A stretch of DNA of 22,942 bases, from positions 1-22,942 of the forward strand of contig CAZGJC010000027.1 of NCBI GenBank assembly GCA_964526505.1, given 5' to 3'. Positions 1 through 7,459 of this stretch are shown here, piece by piece. The notes under the pieces are model-generated. The model did not search any database and was not told where the DNA came from. It saw nothing but the letters and a program-made list of their open reading frames with translations. The stretch comes from SVTX01 sp964526505 (lineage in GTDB: Bacteria > Bacillota > Clostridia > Oscillospirales > CAG-272). Every line of letters starts with the position of its first letter. The stretch's first letter is position 1. The position numbers were made by a program, and so were the translations under genes.

Positions 1-1
1 A

Positions 2-325
2 GTCCGTATTGAAAGAACTCAGGTTGAAAAATATCTTAAAAACGGAGCGAAAGAAACGCCGCAAGTTATGCTCGATTTATTGGTTGATAAAGTATTCGTT
101 CATAATGATAAAATTGAATTAGTGCTAAAATATACTTCAACGCCGAAGCCTACTCCACCCGACGATGAAGAAGAAAATAACCCCGATGGTAACAAAAACC
201 GTCGGGGTTTTACTATTATGCAGACTACTACTCAATACGAAGTTTACACCACAAAAGGATTAAAAAAAGGCTTTGAGCCAAGACTCAAAGACACCTACGA
301 AATTACTGTTATTGTTGAAATATGA
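2..325 (+). CDS. Large serine recombinase, C-terminal fragment (5' end outside window)
   Basis: The reading frame is open from the window edge to a TGA at 323-325, giving about 107 residues. The stretch VDKVFVHNDKIELVLKY resembles the C-terminal end of large serine recombinases (the usual form is close to 'vnkVyvyddKi'), just after the coiled-coil region. These enzymes cut and rejoin DNA through an N-terminal serine, which would lie outside this window. The tail after about position 150 (a PPDDEEE stretch and then NRRGFTI onward) does not look like the family, and a terminator-like hairpin sits inside it. The reading frame may therefore have been extended past its original end. The gene converges on the TIR operon, whose last gene is cut off 55 bp away, as expected if this recombinase belongs to an integrated element whose end lies between them. 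The family call is fairly safe; the element is inference. Confidence 0.75.
   Translation, partial: VRIERTQVEKYLKNGAKETPQVMLDLLVDKVFVHNDKIELVLKYTSTPKPTPPDDEEENNPDGNKNRRGFTIMQTTTQYEVYTTKGLKKGFEPRLKDTYEITVIVEI
179..211 (+). terminator. Terminator-like hairpin inside the recombinase reading frame
   Basis: Left arm AACCCCGATGG (179-189) and right arm CCGTCGGGGTT (199-209) form an 11-bp stem with one T.G wobble and a 9-nt loop. The right arm is followed by TT, so the transcript ends in a four-U run counting the stem. It lies 37 codons before the annotated stop, which is odd for a functional terminator. The U tract is short, so termination efficiency is uncertain. Confidence 0.5.
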
Positions 326-379
326 TGATTTTGAAGGGAAAACTAATGATTTACTACTATAAAAGGTGTTCTGTTGGGG

Positions 380-2407
380 TTAAACAAACGCATGACTGCC
401 TATATTTGTCACGCCATCGGGAATTACAACTGTTTTAAGACTATTACAAGCATGAAACGTGCTGTTTCTTATTGCCGTTTCAGTATTAGGGACTATTAGT
501 TCCTCTACTTCATATTCAGTAATAAAACTTGACCAGCGACCAACCGGAATATCACGAAGTATTTCAGACGCTTCTTTATTGGCACAAAGTTTTTTGAGGT
601 CTTGGCTGTCTTTATAGTCACCCAAATCGTCAAGCATATAATAAGCGTCGTAGTAGTTTTCATTTGCGATTGCGTCGGTTGCTTTATTATATTTGCTATT
701 GGGGATAATGCGACACGTCAAAATAATGATAAACAAAACAATCGTAAGAAGAGCCGTTGCCGAAATAATTGCAATTTTTTGGACTTTCTTTTTTCTTTTT
801 TCCGCTTCTATTATGGCTTCTTTCGCACGACGCCTGCGTTCTTCTTCCTGTATCTTTAACTGTTCGATATTATTTTGGCAAACGCTTATCAATTCATCTG
901 CATTTTTCCAACCGGGAATAGTTTGAAATATTCGAATTGCAGATTGATAATTTGAAATAACATCGATGCTCATTTCGGATTTGCCACGTGAAAGAATATC
1001 ATCTTTTCGCATAGATTCGGCTTTTTCATAGCACGCTTTTGCCAAGGATGCGGAATCCTTATATTTACTGATAGATTCAAACACTCCTGCCACATTTTGG
1101 CACGTTGACGCCATTCTTGCCTCATATATATCTTTTTTTGCCTTGGTATAAACAGCGTTCAAACGTTTTTCTTCATTACGTTCTTTTATGTAATCTATAT
1201 ATCCGACAAGTACCGATTTCAGTTCTTCGTTCGCAAAGCGAAGGGCTTTTTTATAATTGGGATTATCGTCAAACGGTTCGGGGTTGTTTTTCAATTCGTC
1301 CTGTTTTTTTACGTGCAATCCAGCCATCAATTTACCGACATACGCTTCGGCACATTCAGGGTCATTATCGAGAACTTTCTCCGCATATTCCGACGCCTCA
1401 AACCATTCTTCATCTTCAAGGAAAAAGTGCAAACGTTTAAGAAGCGGTGCGACATTTGCCTTTTCGGTCTTTTCTATCACCGTTTCCTTGACCACGGTGG
1501 TTTTCGGCGTATCTACACGAGCGATTTTTTTAATTCCACGCACAAGGTCCTGCATAAAGCCCAACTTTGACATATCCTGTGCTTGCAGATGAGAAAACTC
1601 TTCCGGCAAGTCATACGGGTCCATATCTCTATATGCGGGGATAAGCATTTTTTTCTGTCCTTGTTTGGTAAGGGACAAGTACCTCGACCACTCGTTTTTC
1701 ACCCACACGGCATTGAAATACTCGGGTTTTGTGCCGAGGACAACCATAACCTTTGCACTGTTAAGTGCGGCAAAAATATAAGGTTCGTAAGCGGTGCCGA
1801 GTTTATCTTCAAGCGTTATGCGGGAAAAGAACACTTTAAAGCCCTCTTGCTTTAACTGATAATAAAGTTCCTGTGCCAGGACACTATCGTGTGTTCTTCT
1901 GCCGTTATTATCGCTTTCTTTATAGCAAATAAACACGTCAAAAGGTTCTTCGTTTTGCGAAATGGCAAGTATTCCCTTTTGAATTTCGTTTATTGTTTTC
2001 GCTTCTTCTTCATAAATATGACGTTGATATTCATCCGCATATTGCAGAGCGGATTTATAGTTATCGTCATCAAAAACAGAGGTGAACTGTGTACGGTTTA
2101 CCGTTGGGACACGCTTATGCGAGGTCGGGTCTTCGACGTATTCAATACCGTAACGGCAAAGAACAAGCGACCAATACGCTTCGGCGTCGGTATTATCTTC
2201 ATTGAGTATATGCTCATAAATTCCCATTGCCTTATCGAACTCATTATCTCTACGGAAATGGTTCGCACGGTCGTACATATTCGCACGCTTATCGTCATCC
2301 AACTTCGGCAGAGTTTGCTTTGTACCGCAATACTCACATTCCACAACCGTTTTTCCCGATTCAATATTAAGTGAACCGCCACACATTTTACACTTGAACA
2401 GTGGCAT
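380..2407 (-). CDS. Zinc-ribbon / TIR-domain membrane protein with truncated leucine-rich-repeat tail (TIR-1)
   Basis: 675 residues. An N-terminal zinc ribbon (C6, C9, C24, C27) is followed by a helical TPR-like stretch (about 40-150) and a TIR domain (about 155-295) starting with DVFICYK. E208 in AYEPYIFAAL sits where the catalytic glutamate of NAD-cleaving TIR domains such as SARM1 lies, so an NADase is possible but not proven. A second TPR-like part follows (about 320-535), then one membrane segment (about 545-567). Beyond it is a short region with a 'YKDS' repeat and the start of a BspA-type LRR_5 domain (VVIPDGVTNIGSHAF, about 635-675), which stops abruptly within a repeat. It is the last gene of the SPFH operon, 49 bp after its paralogue; ribosome site AAAGGA. 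The tail appears to have been lost at the boundary with the serine-recombinase segment. TIR call certain; function inferred. Confidence 0.9.
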   Translation of the reverse strand: MPLFKCKMCGGSLNIESGKTVVECEYCGTKQTLPKLDDDKRANMYDRANHFRRDNEFDKAMGIYEHILNEDNTDAEAYWSLVLCRYGIEYVEDPTSHKRVPTVNRTQFTSVFDDDNYKSALQYADEYQRHIYEEEAKTINEIQKGILAISQNEEPFDVFICYKESDNNGRRTHDSVLAQELYYQLKQEGFKVFFSRITLEDKLGTAYEPYIFAALNSAKVMVVLGTKPEYFNAVWVKNEWSRYLSLTKQGQKKMLIPAYRDMDPYDLPEEFSHLQAQDMSKLGFMQDLVRGIKKIARVDTPKTTVVKETVIEKTEKANVAPLLKRLHFFLEDEEWFEASEYAEKVLDNDPECAEAYVGKLMAGLHVKKQDELKNNPEPFDDNPNYKKALRFANEELKSVLVGYIDYIKERNEEKRLNAVYTKAKKDIYEARMASTCQNVAGVFESISKYKDSASLAKACYEKAESMRKDDILSRGKSEMSIDVISNYQSAIRIFQTIPGWKNADELISVCQNNIEQLKIQEEERRRRAKEAIIEAEKRKKKVQKIAIISATALLTIVLFIIILTCRIIPNSKYNKATDAIANENYYDAYYMLDDLGDYKDSQDLKKLCANKEASEILRDIPVGRWSSFITEYEVEELIVPNTETAIRNSTFHACNSLKTVVIPDGVTNIGSHAFV

Positions 2408-2456
2408 TTTATTTAATTATCCTTTCAGACAAGTTTATTGTTTTCTTATTTACTAC

Positions 2457-4316
2457 TTACGGCTGTTCCAACTCTTTGAGTTGTTGATTTATACTATCAA
2501 GCGTTCTGTTATGGGAATCAATATCCGATTGAATTATTGACAAGCGGTATTTCAAATCTGATATTTCTTTTTCGCTTCTTCTTATATTTTTCACTCCGCC
2601 CTTACTAATTAACGCATTTAAGGCATATATCAGAGAATACAGTCCGTAAGTTACGAGATTTATGGTAACCAGCCATCCCGATTTTCCGCACGCTTTTAAG
2701 AACGTCACGCCGAATACAAAATACAATATAATTGATGCGGAAAATATACATCCGGAGACCCCGACAACGTCCAAATTTTCACTGTTTATCGAAACAATCA
2801 TTGATATGAGTCCCACAAGAGCGACGACAAGAATTTTAACGGCGTTTTTTACTACCTTTTTGGGGTTGGCAAATATATTTGCATTCTTTTGCTTTTTGGA
2901 AATTTCGTCCTGCAATTCTTCCGCTTCTTCGGTCTTATCAAAAATTCTATCAGCCACTTGTTGGCGAGATTGCATAAGTGAATTCCGTCTTTGACGAAGT
3001 TCATTTTCCAGTTCCCTTGCCTGTCTTTCAAAACGCTCACGTTCGATACGTTCGTTTTCTATTTCCTTTATATTTTCTTTGATATTATTATTGGCATCCA
3101 AAAGTACACGCACGGTATTGTCGTCTGCAAAACGCAATGCGTTTTTATATGCCGACATATTTTCTATATCCGTGCAAGCGTTATTCAAATCCTCAATGGA
3201 AGAAACGTGCAACTCGGAAAGGATTTTATAAACGTATGCCATGACGTTTTCGGGGTCGATATCAAGTACACGCTCGCAATACGCATCGGCACTTTTGAAA
3301 TCTCCGCCTTCAAGAAATATGGCTACACGACGCAGGTACGTATCAACACTACCTCCACGAGGTATGGAATTTTGCGACACGGACGCATTTTTTTCGGATT
3401 TTTTTGTTACAGGTGTTACGTTCGCTCCGAGAATTTTTCTTATACCACGAATGAGATCCGTCATAAAACCGAGTTTATTCATATCCTGTGCCTGCAAATG
3501 AGAGAACTCATCGGGCAAGTCATACGGGTCCATATCCCTATATGCCGGAATTAAAACTTTCTTTTCACCGTTTTTGATAAGAGAGAGGTATCTCGACCAC
3601 TCGTTTCTCACCCACACGGCGTTAAAATATTCGGGTTTTGTACCGAGGACGACCATAACTTTCGCACTGTTAAGTGCGGCAAAGATATAAGGTTCGTAAG
3701 CGGTGCCGAGTTTATCTTCAAGCGTTATACGTGAGAAAAACACTTTCAGTCCGCACTCGGTTAATTCGTGATAAAGTTCGTTTGCATAAACGGAATCGTG
3801 CGTACGTCTGCCGTACTCGTCGGTTTCCTTATAGCAGATAAACACGTCAAAGGGTTCTTCTTTTTGCGAAATGGCAAGTATTCCTTTTTGAATTTCATTT
3901 ATTGTTTTCGCTTCCTCTTCATATATATGACGTTGATATTCATCTGCATATGTCAGGGCGGATTTATAGTTATCGTCATCAAACACAGAGGTATACTGCA
4001 CACGGTTTACCGTCGGTATTCTTTTATGAGTTTTGGGGTCTTCGACATATTCGATACCGTAACGGCAAAGAACGAGCGACCAATATGCTTCGGCATCATC
4101 GCCGTTTTCCGCAAGGATCTGCTCATAAATACCGATAGCCTTATCAAATTCATTACTGCGTCGGAAATGGTTGGCTCTATCGTACAGACGCTCCAATCTA
4201 TCGCTGTCCATCCTCGGAAGAGTTTGCAGACTTCCGCAATATTCGCACGTGGCGGTTGTAAGATTCGGGGTTACCTCAATTGTACCGCCACACATTTTGC
4301 ACTTAAACACTGACAT
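2457..4316 (-). CDS. Zinc-ribbon / TIR-domain membrane protein with three membrane segments and coiled coils (TIR-2)
   Basis: 619 residues. The first ~290 residues align without gaps to the neighbouring TIR-1: zinc ribbon C6, C9, C24, C27, a helical linker, and a TIR domain with the putative catalytic E208. Residues 191-236 are identical in the two proteins. The C-terminal half is unrelated: a charged coiled coil (about 395-470, rich in E, R, Q), three predicted membrane segments (about 493-512, 518-540, 547-570) and a final heptad-like stretch (572-619). The TIR domain should therefore face the cytoplasm on a membrane-anchored, oligomerising platform. It lies 24 bp after the small membrane protein and 49 bp before TIR-1, in one operon; ribosome site GAAGGG. 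Two paralogues with the same effector and different anchors suggest distinct partners or sensed signals, which is inference. Confidence 0.9.
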   Translation of the reverse strand: MSVFKCKMCGGTIEVTPNLTTATCEYCGSLQTLPRMDSDRLERLYDRANHFRRSNEFDKAIGIYEQILAENGDDAEAYWSLVLCRYGIEYVEDPKTHKRIPTVNRVQYTSVFDDDNYKSALTYADEYQRHIYEEEAKTINEIQKGILAISQKEEPFDVFICYKETDEYGRRTHDSVYANELYHELTECGLKVFFSRITLEDKLGTAYEPYIFAALNSAKVMVVLGTKPEYFNAVWVRNEWSRYLSLIKNGEKKVLIPAYRDMDPYDLPDEFSHLQAQDMNKLGFMTDLIRGIRKILGANVTPVTKKSEKNASVSQNSIPRGGSVDTYLRRVAIFLEGGDFKSADAYCERVLDIDPENVMAYVYKILSELHVSSIEDLNNACTDIENMSAYKNALRFADDNTVRVLLDANNNIKENIKEIENERIERERFERQARELENELRQRRNSLMQSRQQVADRIFDKTEEAEELQDEISKKQKNANIFANPKKVVKNAVKILVVALVGLISMIVSINSENLDVVGVSGCIFSASIILYFVFGVTFLKACGKSGWLVTINLVTYGLYSLIYALNALISKGGVKNIRRSEKEISDLKYRLSIIQSDIDSHNRTLDSINQQLKELEQP

Positions 4317-4340
4317 AGTAAAAATACCCTTCGGTGATTA

Positions 4341-5039
4341 TTATTTAAGTATTTGGCATTTCTTATTTCTGTTTTCCACAAGGACCATTACATCCTTTGA
4401 CAGTTGTGTCACTCTTTCTGTGTCATCGGCTTTAACCGCATCTGAAAGTTCGGCAAATTTTAAAGTGATTTGGCTCTCAACGGGTATGAGTGCGTCGTTG
4501 CTCATAGGGTCGGAATATCTTATAGCCTCACAAACTTTACGGCATTCCGCTTTTGCCGTTTCGGATTTTGCACTTGCAAGAAGTGTATCTGCATCAACCG
4601 TCATGGATTTAATGAAAAACGTTTGGTTCTTAACTTTTTCGTCCACTCTACCGACTTCTGTTGCTACGGCACCTGCTTTTACCACCGAAAGAATATTCAG
4701 TGCAAGAACAATCGCACAAACAAGAATTCCTATCCAATAAGGCAGAGGCGAGATAAGCATACAAAGTCCGCCCACGATAAACGACGCTACAAGACCTATG
4801 TAACTCGCTCTTATCAGCGGTATATTATAAAATGTCTTTTGAGAATTATTCGATTTAAGTGCTACAACGGCACAAGCAAGTTGACCGACAAATTCCACCG
4901 TTATAAAAATATAGCCTATCCAAAACGAATCGGAATATTTTTCATAATCAGTCCAGCCGACGGACACGAACGCTATTACGTTAAACAATGCGAGAAGCAC
5001 TGCCCAGACAGTTAAATACAAACCCAATCTTTTTTTCAT
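4341..5039 (-). CDS. Small multi-pass membrane protein of the SPFH-TIR operon
   Basis: 232 residues, not a family I can name. About four hydrophobic segments fill the first ~125 residues (around 6-28, 40-62, 78-97 and 100-120), with FWIGYIFITVEFVGQLACAV in the second. The C-terminal ~100 residues are soluble and helical (VDEKVKNQTFFIKSMTVDAD and on), probably cytoplasmic. It starts 14 bp after the SPFH gene stop and ends 24 bp before TIR-2, with a clear GGAGGG ribosome site, so it is surely co-transcribed. Its position between an SPFH scaffold and two membrane TIR proteins suggests it is a membrane partner of one of them. No enzymatic motif is visible. Confidence 0.8.
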   Translation of the reverse strand: MKKRLGLYLTVWAVLLALFNVIAFVSVGWTDYEKYSDSFWIGYIFITVEFVGQLACAVVALKSNNSQKTFYNIPLIRASYIGLVASFIVGGLCMLISPLPYWIGILVCAIVLALNILSVVKAGAVATEVGRVDEKVKNQTFFIKSMTVDADTLLASAKSETAKAECRKVCEAIRYSDPMSNDALIPVESQITLKFAELSDAVKADDTERVTQLSKDVMVLVENRNKKCQILK

Positions 5040-5053
5040 TGCTTTACCCTCCG

Positions 5054-6274
5054 TTAAAGTTTTTCACCGCATTCGGGGCAGAATTTTGCGTTTGCAGGGA
5101 GAGTGGTACCGCACTTTGCACATTTAGCGGTTGCGGTTTCGGTGGTCGTGGGATTCATTCCTCCGAACATCTCGCCGAGTTTGGGAGCGACAACGCCTGC
5201 CGCCGCCATACCGACGCCAAGACCTATCATATCGCCTGCCACTCCGCCGCCGTTACCGCTTATTGTCATATTACCGATACCCTCGGCATACGCTTTTTGA
5301 ACTTCGGCATCGAGAACGTCTTTTTGAGTATAGCCTTTGGCTTGCATAACTTCCGCTTCGGCAAGACCTGACAATCTTGCCGCTTGTGCTTTTGCCTGAG
5401 CGTCGATAAGTTCTCTTTGAGCCTCTTGTTTTGCAACTTCGGTTTTTGTGATTTGTTGTTCCATTTCGATTTTTCTGCGTGCCGAGGTCACCTCCGCTTC
5501 TGCGTCCGCCTGTGCGGATTTTACAAGTGCCTCTGCCTGAATCATTCTCGTTTGGAACGAAACCGTATGCAATTCTTTCATGCGTTTGAAATAAGGATCG
5601 GTCTCGGGGAGTGCAATATTCGTAATATAGAATTGAGGAACGGTCAATCCGTATTCTTCAAAGCCACCCACAATACTCTGACGCAAAGTTTCGGAGAGAG
5701 TTTCGAGGTGTTCGTCTATTTCGATGATATTTATATTATTCGCCTTTACGGCATTTGCCAGATTTGATTTTACAGCCGTGGAAATAAGCGGACGGAAAGC
5801 GTTTTGAATGGATTTTGTAAATCCCACACCGTTTTCGCCCCATGCTATACCTTGCATTGTGCCTACAAGTTTGAGCAAAAGTTTACGTGAATCGGACACA
5901 GCAAGATTCATTTCACCGCACGCACCGATTTCAAGCGGAATACCGAAATTAGGGTCTAAAAAGCGGATTTTGCTATCCGTCCCCCACTTAATTGCCATTT
6001 GTACGGTTTTATTGATGAAATAAACCTCACAATGGAACGGTGTTTGTCCTCCCGTCGGGAGAGCGGATATTTTACGAAGTAGGGGGATATTTTGCGTTTC
6101 AAGTGTGTGTCGTCCCGGTCCGAACAGGTCAAGTGCCTGACCGTTCATAAAGAAAATTGCTTCCTGCGACTCGTGAACAATCAACTGTGTCGTTGTGTTA
6201 AAGTCCTCGCAAGGGTGTTTCCAAACAAAGGTGCTGTTGTCGCCTTCATACTTGATGATTTCTGCTATTTTCAT
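5054..6274 (-). CDS. SPFH (band 7) domain protein with C-terminal zinc ribbon, YdjI-like
   Basis: 406 residues. The N-terminal ~230 residues look like the YdjI-type SPFH domain (sometimes annotated 'virion core protein-like'): the start MKIAEIIKYEGDNSTFVWKH, an ESQEAIFFMNGQALDLFGPG strand pair, then VPQFYITNIALPE. A long alanine/glutamate/glutamine-rich helix (about 235-320) follows, as in flotillin-like scaffolds, then a glycine-rich stretch and a zinc ribbon ending the protein (C385, C388, C399, C402). There is no membrane segment, so it probably assembles on the inner face of the membrane. In Bacillus subtilis, YdjI is encoded with a PspA-type protein and zinc-ribbon partners and takes part in membrane stress; here the partners are TIR proteins that also carry zinc ribbons. 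First gene of the operon, with ribosome site AGGAG. No strong leftward promoter precedes it in the present DNA orientation (see the invertible segment). Confidence 0.92.
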   Translation of the reverse strand: MKIAEIIKYEGDNSTFVWKHPCEDFNTTTQLIVHESQEAIFFMNGQALDLFGPGRHTLETQNIPLLRKISALPTGGQTPFHCEVYFINKTVQMAIKWGTDSKIRFLDPNFGIPLEIGACGEMNLAVSDSRKLLLKLVGTMQGIAWGENGVGFTKSIQNAFRPLISTAVKSNLANAVKANNINIIEIDEHLETLSETLRQSIVGGFEEYGLTVPQFYITNIALPETDPYFKRMKELHTVSFQTRMIQAEALVKSAQADAEAEVTSARRKIEMEQQITKTEVAKQEAQRELIDAQAKAQAARLSGLAEAEVMQAKGYTQKDVLDAEVQKAYAEGIGNMTISGNGGGVAGDMIGLGVGMAAAGVVAPKLGEMFGGMNPTTTETATAKCAKCGTTLPANAKFCPECGEKL

Positions 6275-6298
6275 AATACTCTCCTCTCGTTCTTGTAT

Positions 6299-6322
6299 AC
6301 CACATAATTTATATTATGTGGT
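6299..6322 (+). repeat. Left inverted repeat of the promoter switch (IRL, 24 bp)
   Basis: The site has arms ACCACATAAT and ATTATGTGGT around a TTAT centre. It is palindromic except for one centre pair, so its direction is set by that pair alone. Its exact reverse complement occurs at 6498-6521. Two binding arms around a short asymmetric centre is the layout of a tyrosine-recombinase crossover site. It lies in the 5' leader of the SPFH gene, 24 bp before the start codon. Confidence 0.85.
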
Positions 6323-6497
6323 GTAAATTATACCGGATTTTTACGGTTTTGCGATTTTATTGTACGACAAAGGAGTAATTAAAAAATGATGAGTATATTT
6401 TTATGTGTTTGTTGAAAAAAAATCAGAAAGAATGACATCGCTTTTTGTTGACAAAATGTTTTTGCGGTGATATAATGAAACCAAGTATATAAACTTT
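6323..6497. other. Predicted invertible promoter segment (inverton), currently OFF for the SPFH-TIR operon
   Basis: 175 bp between two exact inverted 24-bp repeats, with a tyrosine recombinase gene next door and no gene inside. It holds one strong promoter (6448-6476) pointing right, away from the operon. If inverted, the -35 would fall at 6367-6372 and the -10 at 6344-6349 on the minus strand, about 70 bp before the SPFH start codon, a normal leader length. A leftward TATAAT (6327-6332) exists in the present orientation but has a poor -35 (ATCGCA), so some basal expression is possible. The layout matches known invertible promoters of gut bacteria; inversion itself is inferred. Confidence 0.75.
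6448..6476 (+). promoter_or_regulatory. Full-consensus sigma-A promoter inside the invertible segment
   Basis: TTGACA (6448-6453), 17-nt spacer, TATAAT (6471-6476) preceded by TGA as an extended -10. Transcription would start near 6483 and run right, through the second inverted repeat and antisense into the 3' end of the recombinase gene, where there is no sense gene to serve. Confidence 0.85.
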
Positions 6498-6521
6498 ACC
6501 ACATAATATAAATTATGTGGT
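6498..6521 (-). repeat. Right inverted repeat of the promoter switch (IRR, 24 bp)
   Basis: Exact reverse complement of 6299-6322; homology stops sharply on both sides of the 24 bp. It lies 14 bp beyond the stop codon of the tyrosine recombinase gene. Confidence 0.85.
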
Positions 6522-6535
6522 GTTTTTATGTATTT

Positions 6536-7375
6536 TCAGCACCGCAAAAGTCCGAGTTCCTGAATTTGTCGGCAGTGCATCTCACCTGTTTCCATTGTAT
6601 AAATCCTCGTGGTATTGACACTACTGTGTCCGAGGATATCCGCCAGACGAACAACGTCTTTTTGCACATTATAATACGTACGTGCGAAAAGGTGGCGTAG
6701 ATTATGAGGAAAGACCTTCTTCTCCGACACGTCAGCCTCTTTACACAATTTTTTCATATCGCTCCAAATATTCGATCTATCAAGCGGATTACCGTTTTTT
6801 GTCACGAAAACGGCTCCGCTTTTTATTTGTTTTTCCTCGGCATAGCGTTTTAAAACTTTACATAGTTGTTGTGGCAAAAAGACTCGTCTGTTTTTACCCT
6901 TACAGTTAATGTCAGCCACTCCTCGCTTTACCGCCTCAACGGTGATATAACGCACTTCCGACACACGAATACCCGTAGAGCAAACTGTTTGCATAAGCAG
7001 GCAAAGTCGGTCTTTTTTTCTCTGTTTGGCGACTTTTATCAGACGCTCATATTCCCGTTTGGTCAACTCTTTATCGGCAGGGATAAAAATCGGTTTTTGA
7101 ATTTTGAGGTTTTTCACTCTCAAATTATACAATTCCATAAAATCGAAAAAACTGTTCAGTGCGGAAATTGTGACATTGACGCTTGTCGGAGCATAGCGAT
7201 CGCAAAGATAAGATTTATATTTTAGCACATCGGTTTTACAAAGTTTTCTTTTGCCCATCCACTCTGCGAATTTACGCACGTCATGCAAGTATTTATTTAC
7301 TGTTGATATCGACTTTTCCTCTTCTACAAGGTATGCACGAAATGAATTTATGGTCTCATCAGTTATCTTTTTCAT
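6536..7375 (-). CDS. Tyrosine recombinase (XerC/D-like), predicted invertase of the promoter switch
   Basis: 279 residues, the usual length of a small Xer-type recombinase. A SAM-like N-terminal DNA-binding domain (about 1-95) precedes the catalytic domain. The catalytic set is complete: R137 in STGIRVSEV, K159, H224 and R227 in PHNLRHLFA, H250 in LGHSS, and nucleophile Y259 in TRIYT. These enzymes exchange strands between two short sites with inverted arms, which is just what lies 14 bp after its stop. Ribosome site AAGGAG. The tcdA terminator lies about 40 bp upstream and I see no good promoter between, so expression may be low or by read-through. The strong promoter of the invertible segment now fires antisense into its 3' end. 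Small isolated recombinases next to inverted-repeat promoters act as invertases in other gut bacteria; that role here is inference. Confidence 0.92.
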   Translation of the reverse strand: MKKITDETINSFRAYLVEEEKSISTVNKYLHDVRKFAEWMGKRKLCKTDVLKYKSYLCDRYAPTSVNVTISALNSFFDFMELYNLRVKNLKIQKPIFIPADKELTKREYERLIKVAKQRKKDRLCLLMQTVCSTGIRVSEVRYITVEAVKRGVADINCKGKNRRVFLPQQLCKVLKRYAEEKQIKSGAVFVTKNGNPLDRSNIWSDMKKLCKEADVSEKKVFPHNLRHLFARTYYNVQKDVVRLADILGHSSVNTTRIYTMETGEMHCRQIQELGLLRC

Positions 7376-7410
7376 ATCTGTATTCTCCTTTTTAAAATCA
7401 CAAAATCAAA

Positions 7411-7448
7411 GAAAAAAAACACTTGCACCGCAAACAGGCACAAGTGTT
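7411..7448 (-). terminator. Rho-independent terminator of tcdA
   Basis: On the minus strand AACACTTG pairs with CAAGTGTT (7441-7448 with 7418-7425) and is followed by an eight-T run (7412-7419). It ends tcdA, 12 bp after its stop. Confidence 0.85.
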
Positions 7449-7459
7449 AAATTTCAAGT

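Noticed and set aside
1889..4313. Long rightward reading frames opposite both TIR genes
   Set aside because: They resemble each other only because the TIR genes on the other strand are paralogues. No ribosome sites or promoters.
6386..6415. Tiny reading frame MMSIFLCVC with an AGGAG upstream inside the invertible segment
   Set aside because: Nine residues only, upstream of the segment's promoter in the present orientation, with no support that it is translated.
6299..6521. CRISPR repeats or repressor operators as the meaning of the 24-bp pair
   Set aside because: Only two copies, inverted and 175 bp apart, with no spacers. Operators remain possible, but the neighbouring recombinase, the exact copy boundaries and the enclosed promoter favour an inversion site.
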